Positions 1 through 7,603 of a stretch of 12,625 nucleotides of DNA are shown here, piece after piece. The DNA is taken from the NCBI GenBank assembly GCA_029298735.1, contig JANSLP010000545.1, positions 1-12,625 of the forward strand. The letters run 5' to 3'. The position numbers and the translations under genes were made by a program. The stretch is from Ophiostoma sp. CBS 140.51. Taxonomy: Eukaryota; Ascomycota; Sordariomycetes; Ophiostomatales; Ophiostomataceae. The notes under the pieces are model-generated. The model did no database searches and had not been told where the DNA came from. It was given only the letters and a program-made list of their open reading frames with translations. Numbering within the stretch: the stretch's first letter is position 1; each line of letters begins with the position of its first letter.

Positions 1-465
1 ATGTTCCCAGCTCTCCAGGCACTCCGTGCAAGCGGCAAGTACGTGCTGGCGGCGTTGAGCAACACAGTCATCTTCCCGCCCGGCCACGAGCTATACAGCG
101 ACAACTACTTTGCCCACCCTGTACGGGGTCTCTTTGACGTCTTTATTTCGTCGGCCCACGTCGGCCTGCGCAAACCTGAGCCGGCCATGTACCAGATGGC
201 GCTGCGGGAGACGGACAAGTACGCACGGTCGTATGCCGACACGCCGCGCGGCCAGGCAAACGGGTGGAAGGACGGCGTGACTGCCGGCGACGTTCTGTTC
301 CTAGACGACATTGGCGAGAACCTCAAGTTTGGCAAGAAGCAGGGCTTCCGCACGATCAAGGTCAACCTAGGCCGCGCATACGAGGCCGTCGACCAGCTCG
401 AGGCCATTACGGGTCTGCAGCTACACGGCAACCACCCGCGGCCCGATTCCAAGGCGCGGTTATAG
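1..465 (+). CDS. HAD-superfamily hydrolase, 3' part only (peroxisomal-type C-terminus)
   Basis: C-terminal 154 residues of a haloacid-dehalogenase-fold hydrolase (HAD-IA type, like epoxide-hydrolase N-domain or ACAD10-like phosphatases). Visible motifs: motif II, the Ser/Thr of LAALSNT (residues 16-22); motif III, the Lys of GLRKPEP (K58); motif IV, the acidic pair in VLFLDD (D102, D103), which binds Mg2+. Motif I (the nucleophile DxD) and the cap domain are missing because the gene runs off the left edge, so the Met at base 1 is very probably internal. The spacing between motifs III and IV is longer than usual, with a polar insert at about residues 70-95. The protein ends in SKARL; ARL fits the PTS1 consensus [SAC][KRH][LM], so import into peroxisomes is inferred. 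Substrate cannot be told from the sequence. It ends 122 bp from the stop of the convergent methyltransferase gene. Family call is secure; exact function is not. Confidence 0.88.
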   Translation: MFPALQALRASGKYVLAALSNTVIFPPGHELYSDNYFAHPVRGLFDVFISSAHVGLRKPEPAMYQMALRETDKYARSYADTPRGQANGWKDGVTAGDVLFLDDIGENLKFGKKQGFRTIKVNLGRAYEAVDQLEAITGLQLHGNHPRPDSKARL

Positions 466-587
466 ATGCGTTGCATAGTGGATCTTTTGTATGAAATAAT
501 TAGAGCGTTGCCATTTTTTGCATATATTAGATATTACATGTTTGGTTTCCGTCTTGCAGCCACATTCACTTGTTTCTCAGCGCCTGC
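466..587. other. Short convergent 3' intergenic region
   Basis: A 122-bp AT-richer spacer between two convergent stop codons. It must hold the 3' ends of both transcripts, so overlapping 3' UTRs are likely. An A/T-rich core lies around 495-545 (ATAATTAG, ATATATTAGATATTACAT). No AATAAA hexamer stands out on either strand, which is normal for fungi. Confidence 0.6.
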
Positions 588-1574
588 CTATGACGTCAGA
601 CGCGCCACGTACACGTACATGATGTCCGTCTCGAGAATGCGCCCGTCCTCGCCGGCAAACTTCATAAACTCGTCTCGGAAGATAGGCTTGGCCTTTTGCT
701 TCACCGTTTCCAGGTTCGTGTTCGGCCCAGCACCGTCAGCCATCACCTTAAAAGCCGCAGACTGAGACATATGGTCAAACAGCGCGTCAACATCGTGTGC
801 TGTGTAATACCGTGTGCCCCGGCCTGTGACGTGGTCCAGCTCAACCACACGCTCCACGCGGTAGCGGTTGTTGTGCTCAAGCACCTTTGAGAATGACTGC
901 ACGGACGTCACCCATGACCGGTTGGATGGGAACCGGAGGGCCATGCGCAATGCCGCGCGCTCCATAGCCAGGCCACTACGCTGCGCAAACTCGTGCGGGA
1001 TGTCGATAACAAGCTTGCCTCCAGGCTCCGAGTGGTGAACCCCGCGGTGGCTCTCATGGTCCTCGTGCGTGTCGTTGGGATCGTGCATGGCTGCTGCGTA
1101 CATAGGCTTCTTCAAAAACTGCTTCCAGTGGGCAACGGCGGCGTGAGGGTTCTTAAAAAGCACAAACGCATTCGAGCAGACAATGGTATCGAAGCTGTGC
1201 GGCCGCATGTTCACGGGCTCCTGGAACAATCTGTCGAGTTCCAGTACGTTTTGGTGCAGCAACTGGACGCGTGGAAGCAACTCGGGATTTTTGGCCCGCA
1301 GACGACCCTTGGCCAGAGCCAGCATCTGCAGGGTCGTGTCGACGCCTATAATCTTGCCGCCATCATTGGGGTCGGTGCTGGTGTTAAGCGCCCTGGCCAG
1401 CGGGATCAGGTCGAGGCCGGTGCCGCAACAGAGGTCGAGAATTTGTTGCCCGGGCTGGGCATTGACAACGTGTGCAAATCGGTCTGCATATTGGGGATGC
1501 CACGAGTTATCGTAGTTGCTGGCGCGTGCTCCGTACATCCGCTCCGCTTCTGTAGCCTGCGAAATTAGTGACAT
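588..1574 (-). CDS. Class I SAM-dependent methyltransferase
   Basis: Intronless 328-residue protein with a Rossmann-fold methyltransferase core. Motif I ILDLCCGTG is at residues 45-53 (SAM-binding glycine loop); the post-I acidic strand IIGVDTT is at 75-81 (D79 expected to bind the ribose); motif II FDTIVCSNAF is at 128-137; motif III GGKLVIDIP is at 185-193. The C-terminal half (about 200-328) is probably the substrate-recognition part, and no known specificity motif was recognised. An insert at about 160-184, between motifs II and III, carries six His and several Asp/Glu. The ATG at 1574 is the first in frame and has A at -3. There is no signal peptide, membrane segment or mitochondrial presequence, so a soluble cytosolic or nuclear enzyme is inferred. 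It lies in tandem downstream of OMA1 on the same strand, with 540 bp between them. Methyl acceptor unknown. Confidence 0.9.
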   Translation of the reverse strand: MSLISQATEAERMYGARASNYDNSWHPQYADRFAHVVNAQPGQQILDLCCGTGLDLIPLARALNTSTDPNDGGKIIGVDTTLQMLALAKGRLRAKNPELLPRVQLLHQNVLELDRLFQEPVNMRPHSFDTIVCSNAFVLFKNPHAAVAHWKQFLKKPMYAAAMHDPNDTHEDHESHRGVHHSEPGGKLVIDIPHEFAQRSGLAMERAALRMALRFPSNRSWVTSVQSFSKVLEHNNRYRVERVVELDHVTGRGTRYYTAHDVDALFDHMSQSAAFKVMADGAGPNTNLETVKQKAKPIFRDEFMKFAGEDGRILETDIMYVYVARLTS

Positions 1575-2114
1575 TTTGTGCAGTATGGACTGATTCTACG
1601 GCGCTCGATGACGTTGGCGATGCTTGATGATGGTGATGGCGCCTGTTCAGGCGATGGCGATGCGCTTTGTCGAAATAAAATGCGGATGAAGAAAAACCTC
1701 ATTCATCGGCAGCCGATGCGGTGACTACCCCTCGTATAAGAAGCATTCTCGCAATTGCAGTCATTTGTTGGCCAGCTGCCGTTCGCAATTCCAGGCAAAC
1801 CGAGATCGGCTCTAACGAGATCAAGCACGCAAGCAAGACAGAGGGGATGACTCCGCGGCGTTGAACCTGATTGCTGGTAGTAAGCTTGCGAAGCTCTTGA
1901 GCCAACAACAATCAACGCTAAAGAGCTCCAACAACTCGTATTGTATCCAAATAATAAGACTCGGATAGATTGTCAATTGCAGCAAAAAAAGTATCCTGTA
2001 CATGTACAAATACAACGCGAAGAAGAACATCAAAAATGCCCAAACCTAATATGAAGTGTTCCAAATATAAACCAAAAAAGTCACATGCTCATCAATTCGC
2101 ACATTCTCGCATTA
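1575..2114. other. Intergenic: OMA1 3' region and methyltransferase promoter
   Basis: 540 bp with no convincing gene. The part nearest OMA1 (about 1915-2114) is A/T-rich and should hold its 3' UTR, including a UGUA cluster at 1997-2014. The part next to the methyltransferase (1605-1660) is a degenerate GATGGC/GATG trinucleotide-like stretch with a small inverted repeat (CGCCTG/CAGGCG, about 1639-1652). No clear TATA box is seen upstream of the ATG at 1574. Reading frames of about 60-70 codons here overlap one another in several frames and look like chance. Confidence 0.6.
1997..2014 (-). promoter_or_regulatory. Overlapping UGUA-N4-UA motifs in OMA1 3' region (possible Puf-protein site)
   Basis: Read on the minus strand this is TGTATTTGTACATGTACA, about 100 nt after the OMA1 stop. 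It contains three UGUA cores, two of them followed by N4-UA (UGUAUUUGUA and UGUACAUGUA). The right part is also a 12-bp perfect palindrome (1997-2008). UGUA-N(3-4)-UA is the known core of Pumilio/Puf recognition sites, and Puf proteins regulate mRNAs of mitochondrial proteins in fungi. Function here is inference, since the 3' UTR boundary is not known. Confidence 0.3.
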
Positions 2115-3431
2115 TCATGACACTAGGAGTATGCCGTTTCGTAGAGCCTTCTTGAAACGATACGCAAAGTCCTGGGTGCCGTCACATTTGCTCTGCTTGC
2201 GCTTCTCCATCGCCGCCGACATCCATTCCTGGATCTTTTCCATCCGATGTTGGTTCTAAATTGCCGTTGTTAGCATTCAAACCGTTTTTTAAAAAAAAAA
2301 AAAACAGCCGCTGGGCCGCTGCTGGTGTTGGTGTCGTCATTATCCACTTACCGACGGGTGCGTGCTGATCCACTCGGGCGGCTGCATCTTCTGCGCCTGG
2401 TCCATCCGCCGCCAGAACTCGGCCGCCTGCGACGGGTCAAAACATGCCTCCGCCATGAGCATCAGCCCGATAAAGTCCGCCTCACTCTCCTGCCGCCGGC
2501 TCATGGGCGTGTTGAACACGAGGTCCACCACCGGCTGCAGAATAAAGTACGACAGACCTGCCGTCAACAAGAACGCGCTCGTCGCCAAAATAGTCGTACC
2601 CACCGCCGACGACACCCGCTCGCCGTGGTGGTTGGCCAGGTTGTGCGCCAGCTCGTGGCCCAGGACGGCTGCGACTGCATCCTCGTTGCGCGCCACACCA
2701 AAGATACCGCTGTACACAAACACCTTGCCACCGGGCAGCACAAAGGCGTTGATCATGGACGGGTCGTCAATCACCACAATCTCCCAGTCGCCCGGGTTGT
2801 CGGACATGCCGCTGACGGGGATCAGGCGTCTCATGACGTTGCGCACGACGATTGTGCGCGGGTCGTAGTCGGGCAGGAACCGCTGGCCCTGCGCCTGGGC
2901 CTCCTCCATGAGCTGCTCGTACTGGATCTCGCCCAGCATCTTCATCGAGTCCTCGCTAAAACAGTTGAACCGCCGCCGGCCCGAAACGGGCACAACTTCC
3001 AGGTGTGTAAAGTAGAAGAGAAGCGCGCCCACCGCAGCAACCACCATGACCGTTTGCATGCTCGTGCTGCGCATCGTCCGCTTAAAGAAGTTGCCGCGGC
3101 GGTGGAAGCCGCTGTCCTCAAACGACGAATCCGGGGGCATCTCTCCAGGGGAAATGGGCACACCTTTGTAAGGGTGCACTGCCGCCTGATCCTGCTGCTG
3201 CTGTTGCTGGCGCTGCTGCTGCTGGCGATAGTCATTTGGGTTGAAGTTGTACACCTTTTGTGACGAGCCAGAAAAGCATCTGAGCTGTGCAATCGAACAC
3301 CGAGTGGCAAATGAGGGCATCATCACCGCCATGCTGGGCTGCTGAGGAGGGAGCAAAGCGCTGGCCGGAAGAACACCCACAGCTCGAGCTGGGGCCTTTG
3401 CGCCCATTGGGATCAATCGGATCGCCAGCAT
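2115..3431 (-). CDS. OMA1: Mitochondrial inner-membrane metalloendopeptidase Oma1 (two exons)
   Basis: Exons 3431-2352 and 2255-2115 give 406 residues. M48-family zinc protease of mitochondrial quality control; family members cleave stressed inner-membrane proteins such as the dynamin Mgm1/OPA1. The N-terminus is Arg/Ala-rich without acidic residues at first, as in a mitochondrial presequence, followed by a Gln run (70-80) and one membrane segment (about 125-142). The catalytic motif is HELAH (259-263: zinc ligands H259 and H263, catalytic E260). The third ligand lies in ESEAD (315-319). A second hydrophobic stretch (about 278-306) follows the active site, as in the family. Exon 1 ends in STHPS and exon 2 continues NQHRMEKIQEWM, the family's conserved end; without splicing the frame stops three residues later. 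The ATG at 3431 was chosen because it begins the presequence-like segment. The frame is open upstream to an ATG at 3602, a less likely start. Confidence 0.93.
2256..2351 (-). other. Intron of OMA1 (96 nt, phase 0)
   Basis: Donor GTAAGT at 2351-2346, branch-like GCTAAC at 2274-2269, acceptor TTTAG ending at 2256. Splicing is phase 0 and joins STHPS to NQHRMEKI, restoring the Oma1 C-terminus. The intron contains a T14A6 homopolymer junction in transcript sense (2304-2285). Retention would add VSG and then stop, removing the last 46 residues. Confidence 0.9.
3192..3224 (-). repeat. Poly-glutamine tract in the Oma1 N-terminal region
   Basis: Four Gln, Arg, six Gln (Oma1 residues 70-80), with a further Gln after an Asp. 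Coded mainly by CAG with a CAA interruption. It lies between the presequence and the membrane segment, in a part of the family that varies in length. Confidence 0.9.
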
Positions 3432-4091
3432 GACGGGCAAAATGCGAAAAGCGTAAACAGTGTGCCGCGTGCGTGTATGTTGGTGATTGCGTGCAGATGT
3501 ATTCTTGTAGTCAAAAAGACAGAATTGAGAGGGAACTCTGGGAGAAACAAAAGGTCCAGAGGGATACAACTCTTGGAGTGACAAAAGGCAGGTGCGCACC
3601 ACTCAGCGCCTTTGTTGGAGCGGGGAGGTGCGAATGTGTATGATTACATAATGCAGATAGCTCCCCACCAATACTGAACAGACATCACCAAAGATCAAAA
3701 CAAAAGACAGCTCGAAGCTCTCAGTCACCGCAAGTAAATTGCCAAAAAGCTGAAAATTAAGCAAGTGTTCAAAACGAGTATGGTGCACTTCATAAGACTG
3801 AAAACATTCATCACAAATACTATTGAAGTTGATGCACCAAGCCAAAATCATCCCCTGAATTTTGAAATAAAAAATAGACCACTACCGTAAATTGACGGGT
3901 GGGAAAGCGAAAATAAAATTACTCTTTATCAGGACACATTAAGAGACAAAGAAAATAAAATGGTTGTGTGAGACAAAAAATGAAGAAAAGGTTAAGGAGG
4001 TGAAAAATGCAAGGAAAAGTGTATAAAAAGACATGTCAGAACCATATAACCGCTACCAGAAAAAAATGACCCAAATCTTTAACGTCCTAGT
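3432..4091. other. Intergenic: GH16 gene 3' UTR and OMA1 promoter
   Basis: 660 bp between two same-strand genes. The part next to the GH16 stop (about 3855-4091) is A-rich on + (U-rich in the transcript) and looks like 3' UTR and polyadenylation region. The part next to OMA1 (about 3440-3610) is pyrimidine-rich on the minus strand, as fungal leaders are. An 82-codon frame at 3603-3851 (-) has no recognisable features and is not called. No clear TATA box. Confidence 0.6.
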
Positions 4092-7000
4092 CTAAAGCAG
4101 AAGGGCGCACAGGGCGACAACACCCAGCGCAAGAGAGCTGACGCCAACCTTGGCGGAGCCAGCAGTGACAACGGTCGAGCCGGTCGAGCCAGAGCCGCTG
4201 CTCGAGCTCGTGCCAGTGGCGGAGCCAGAGCCCGAGCCCGAGTTAGAGCCAGAGCCAGAGCCCGAGCCAGAACCGCTACCAGAACTGCTGCCGGAACCAG
4301 AGCCGCTGCCAGAGCCCGAGCCGGAGCCCGAACCGCTGCCAGAACCGGAGCCGCTGCCGGAGCCCGAACCACTGCCAGAACCAGAGCCGCTGCCAGAGCC
4401 GGAACCAGAGCCGCTGCCCGAGCCAGAGCCCGAACCGCTGCCGGAACCACTGCCAGAGCCGCTGCCCGAGCCAGAGCCCGAACCGCTGCCAGAACCGCTG
4501 CCCGAGCCAGAGCCCGAACCGGAACCGCTGCCAGAACCGCTGCCCGAGCCGGAACCGCTACCAGTACCGGTAGGAGTGGACGAGCCGCTCTTCTGGGTCT
4601 CAGTGACGGGGCAGACGGTAGTGGTGACAGCGTAGACAATGGTCGTCACATGGCCGTAGGGGCAGTCAGTAACAGTAGGAGCGCACGACAGGATAGTCGA
4701 GGTGGTCGTGGAGTAAATGGTCGAGGTGGTGTAGCTCGAAGCGGAAGCGCTGCCAGTAGGGCCGACAGAGCCAGTGTTGGAAGGACCGACCGAGGCAGAG
4801 CCAGATGGGCCAACCGAGCCCGAGGGGCCGACCGAGCCGCTGGGGCCGACAGAGGCAGAGCCCGAGGGGCCGACCGAAGCGGAGCCCGAAGGACCAACCG
4901 AGGCGGAGCCAGAGGGAGCAGAGGACGAGCCCGAGGGAACAGAGCTGGAGCCAGACGCGCTAGCAGAGGCCGAGGCTGAGCCAGACGGGACGGAGCTCGA
5001 GCCAGACACACCAGAGGCCGAGGCCGAGGCAGAGGCAGAGCCCGAAGGAACAGAGCTCGAGCCAGACGCGCTAGCAGAGGCCGAGGCGGAGGCGGAGCCA
5101 GACGGGACAGAGCTCGAGCCAGACACACCAGAGGCCGAGGCCGAGGCGGAGGCAGAGCCCGAAGGAACAGAGCTCACACCCGAGGAGACGCCAGAGCCCG
5201 AGGGAACAGAGCTGGAGCCAGACGCGCTAACAGAAGCGGATGCCGAGGCCGAGGCAGAGATGCTGGCAGGACCAGAGCTGGAAGCAGATGCAGAAGCCGA
5301 ACCGCTGACCGCCGAAGCAAAGCTGCTGGGCAGGGAGCTGGACTCGCTCTCGCACTCCTCAGACGACGAAGAGGCGGAGGCAGAGCTGACCGACGAGGCC
5401 GAAACGGAGCTAACGCTGGAAGAGCTAGCACCAACCGAGCCGGCGCCCGAGGCGGAGCTGGAGGCAGACGCGGAAACAGAGCTGCCAGAAGCGGAAGCAG
5501 AGACGGAACCAGAGGCAGAGGCGGAGGCCGAGCCAGAAGCCGAGCCCGACGAGGCCGAGCCGGAAACAGAGCCGGAAGCGGAAGCGCTGCCCGAAGAAGA
5601 GGCCACCGAGGCAGACGACGAGGCAGAGGCCGAAACGCTGGCAGGGCCCGAGCTGGAAGCCGAGGCAGAGCCGCTAGCAGAGGCAGAGCTGCTGGGGATC
5701 GAGCTGGACTCCGACTCGCACTCCTCAGAGGAAGACGAAGCAGAAGCGGAGCTGACCGACGAAGCGGAGCTGGCAACGCTGGAGGAGCCGGCACCGACCG
5801 AGCCAGCACCCGAAGCAGAGCTGGAGGCCGAGGCAGAGCTGCCAGACGCCGAAGCGGAAGCAGAGACAGAGCTAGCTGACGAAGCAGAAGAAGAGGCCGA
5901 GGCCGAGACCGAGGCAGGGGACGAAGCCGACGAGGCAGAGCTGGCCGACGAGCTGGCAACAGAGCTGGACTCGGACTCGCAGTCAGACTCAGACGAAGCA
6001 GACGAAGCCGAAGCGGAGCTCACGCTAGACGAGCCGGCACCGACAGAGGCAACGTTCGAGACAGAGCTGGCCGACGAGACGGAGCTGGCCGACGAGGCGG
6101 AGCTGGCAGAGCTGCCCGAGGCCGAGACGGAGCTGGCCGACGAAGCAGAGCTGGAGCCGGAGCTGACAGAGACGGAGCTGGCCGACGAAGCAGAAGCGGA
6201 GCTAGCCGACGAGGCAGAGACGGAGCTGGAAGAGGCAACGCTCACGGAGCTACGCGACGAGACAGAGCTGGCCGAGCTGGAGGCGCTGGCCGAGCTGGCT
6301 GACGCAGACGACGAGGCAGAGGCCGAGACGGACGAAACCGACGAGACAGACGAAGCCGACGACGAAGAAGCGGAAGCGCTCGAGGAGCTGGAAATAGGAG
6401 CCAGCTGGTAGACCTTGAGGTAGTTGACCTCGAAGTAGGTATCGGTAAAGACATTGGGGTTGGCAGCGACGTAGGCAGCGCAACCCGGAGGGCTGGCCGG
6501 GTACAGGGCGTTGTTCAGGTCGGCAGAGCATGACTGGAAGTTGTTGCCAGCACCGTCACCGCAGAAGTCAATGTCAAAGACAAAGTGCTGCTCGGCAATG
6601 TATGAGTCGACGTCACAGTTGGGGGTGCCAACGTACGAGCGGGGGATGCCCCAGTTGGACGGGTCAGGGTTGGCGCTGTTGATGTCGGCGGGCAGGCTGG
6701 TGCTGTCGTGCTTCCAGCTCCAAACCTTGATGTACTCGTCGGTCCACTCAACGGCGTAGATACCACCATCAGGGTCGGCGAAGGGGCTGGTGCAATCGGT
6801 GGTCGAGGTCTCCTCCTCAATAGAGCAGCCGGTGCCGGAGTACTGGACAGGGGGGTTGCTGACAGTGTTGTCGCAGTTGGGGCTCAAGATGCCACCAGTG
6901 AACTCGGACGAGTCGGCGACCAGGCCACATGTGCTGCCACCCTTGGTGTGGATAGTGATCTCGTTGTAAGAGGCATCGTTCCACGACTCGTAGATGTCGA

Positions 7001-7490
7001 TCTCACCGTTGCTCGGCCAGTCGGGGCCGTACATCCAGCTAGTATATGTCAGTCATGTCCCATGCTTACACTACACTTCTGATTGTTCATTGGTCACAAC
7101 TTACAATGCGGGCCAGGCACCGCAGGCCGGGTTGGGCAGGTAGGCGAAGTCGGCCACGAACAGACCGTGGGTGAAGGTGTCGGTACCCTCGATGCGGAAG
7201 GACTTGCGGCCGGGGCCATCAGAGCCGTCGGTGGCGTACGTGTTGATGGCGTCAACACCCAGATGGACCTTGTTGTCACCGGTGATGTAGGCGTAGTCGA
7301 TGGCATTAGCCTCGCTCTGGTAGTTGACGAAGCCGTTGCTCAAGTCGGCGGCTGTGGAGAACTGGAACTCGGTGAAGAAGTTGCTCGCGTCGTACGTCTT
7401 GTCGAGGACGTACTGCGAGGCAGCCTGAGCGGAGCCGGAGAGGGCGATGGCGGCGGCGGCCGAGGCCAACCGCTTCATAGAGGGCGACAT
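4092..7490 (-). CDS. GPI-anchored GH16 beta-glucanase with giant Ser-rich repeat stalk
   Basis: Exons 7490-7105 and 7038-4092 give 1110 residues. Signal peptide at about 1-22 (ending SAQA). GH16 domain at about 25-342 with the catalytic signature EIDIYE (E141 nucleophile, D143, E146 acid/base), resembling fungal endo-1,3(4)-beta-glucanases (mixed-linked glucanase type); it has nine Cys, probably several disulfides. From 345 to about 896 the chain is Ser/Ala/Val/Gly/Pro with internal repeats. A Thr-rich module with Cys pairs (TILSCAPTVTDCP, about 897-945), common in fungal wall proteins, is followed by Ser-Gly repeats (955-1068) and a C-terminal small-residue plus hydrophobic GPI signal (about 1085-1110). 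Inferred: O-mannosylated rigid stalk carrying a wall-remodelling enzyme outward from the membrane or wall. The stalk is much longer than the enzyme. ATG 7490 is preferred over an in-frame Met four codons later. Exact substrate is inference. Confidence 0.93.
4221..4562 (-). repeat. Ser-Gly dipeptide repeat (about 114 residues)
   Basis: Residues 955-1068 of the GH16 protein are almost pure (Ser-Gly)n, broken only by SSS and SNS. Codons are mixed (AGC, TCC, TCG, TCT with GGT, GGC), so the DNA is a degenerate 6-bp repeat. Antisense it reads Glu-Pro/Leu-Pro. In animals Ser-Gly runs carry glycosaminoglycans; in fungi O-mannose on Ser is the expected modification. Confidence 0.95.
4590..4736 (-). 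other. Thr-rich Cys module of the GH16 protein
   Basis: Residues about 897-945: a Ser/Thr/Tyr/Val-rich segment with three Cys in the pattern SCAPTVTDCP...TVCPVTE. Modules of this kind are frequent just before the GPI region of fungal wall proteins and adhesins. It separates the stalk repeats from the Ser-Gly tract. Function of the module is not established. Confidence 0.75.
4753..4910 (-). repeat. GS(AS)VGPS tandem repeats
   Basis: Seven consecutive VGP[ST] units in the stalk, spaced GSAS or GS, i.e. 24-bp units with 18-bp variants. The last units diverge (SNTGSVGPTG), typical of the edge of a tandem array. The Pro in every unit should keep the chain extended. Confidence 0.9.
4930..5240 (-). 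repeat. SSVPSGSASASASA tandem repeats with a 111-117 bp higher-order unit
   Basis: Five or so units of SSSVPSGSASASASASG, alternately followed by VSG. At DNA level a pair of units repeats: CCAGACGCGCTAGCAG on + occurs at 4951 and 5062 and a diverged copy at 5218; CCAGACACACCAGAGG occurs at 5002 and 5119. The near identity of the copies suggests recent expansion by unequal exchange or slippage. Confidence 0.88.
5325..6000 (-). repeat. Three copies of a long stalk repeat with an acidic Cys island
   Basis: The motif [SE][DE]CESESSS occurs three times, with Cys at residues 482, 569 and 691 (codons at 5979-5981, 5718-5720 and 5352-5354). The second and third copies are nearly the same (SSSSEECESESSS followed by IPSS or LPSS) and share flanks such as GAGSVGA upstream and SGPAS downstream. 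Spacing is 87 and 122 residues. These are the only Cys and nearly the only charged residues in the Ser-rich stalk (345-896). Confidence 0.88.
7039..7104 (-). other. Intron of the GH16 gene (66 nt, phase 2)
   Basis: Donor GTAAGT at 7104-7099, branch-like ACTGAC shortly before acceptor ACTAG ending at 7039. Joining TT|C gives CGAWPAFWMYGPDWP, the expected GH16 sequence leading into the catalytic motif ten codons later. Unspliced message would stop right after CGAWPAL. Confidence 0.93.
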
Positions 7491-7571
7491 GATGTGTGTT
7501 AATGTCAGAGGGAGTTGTGAGCTGGCGTGGAGTATTAGGTTTCGTGGGAGGGTTTCGGGGCACGATATATA

Positions 7572-7579
7572 TTTATATA
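7572..7579 (-). promoter_or_regulatory. TATA box of the GH16 gene
   Basis: TATATAAA on the minus strand, inside a longer TTATATAAATATATAT stretch (7565-7580), 82-89 nt before the ATG at 7490. The position implies a short leader of about 40-60 nt. It stands out from GC-richer flanks. Confidence 0.6.
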
Positions 7580-7603
7580 AAAAACAATAATAAGGGAAGG
7601 GGG

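Noticed and set aside
993..1568. 191-codon frame on + opposite the methyltransferase
   Set aside because: Antisense shadow; the minus-strand gene carries all methyltransferase motifs.
588..1574. Possible identity of the methyltransferase as Oms1, given its nearness to OMA1
   Set aside because: Oms1 is a membrane-anchored mitochondrial protein; this one has no presequence or membrane segment, and gene adjacency proves nothing.
2325..3263. 312-codon frame on + opposite OMA1
   Set aside because: Antisense shadow of a secure M48 protease gene; composition is His/Arg/Leu-rich with no domain.
4221..5240. CRISPR-like or satellite DNA array
   Set aside because: The repeats are in frame, protein-coding and without unique spacers; the organism is a eukaryote.
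4079..6454. Several long Ala/Arg/Leu/Pro-rich frames on the minus strand (e.g. 4079-4639, 4646-5128, 5174-5959) alongside the GH16 frame
   Set aside because: They are +1/+2 frame shadows of the Ser-rich repeat; GC-rich Ser/Ala/Gly codons leave no stops in the other frames. The GH16 frame alone joins a signal peptide, catalytic domain and GPI signal.
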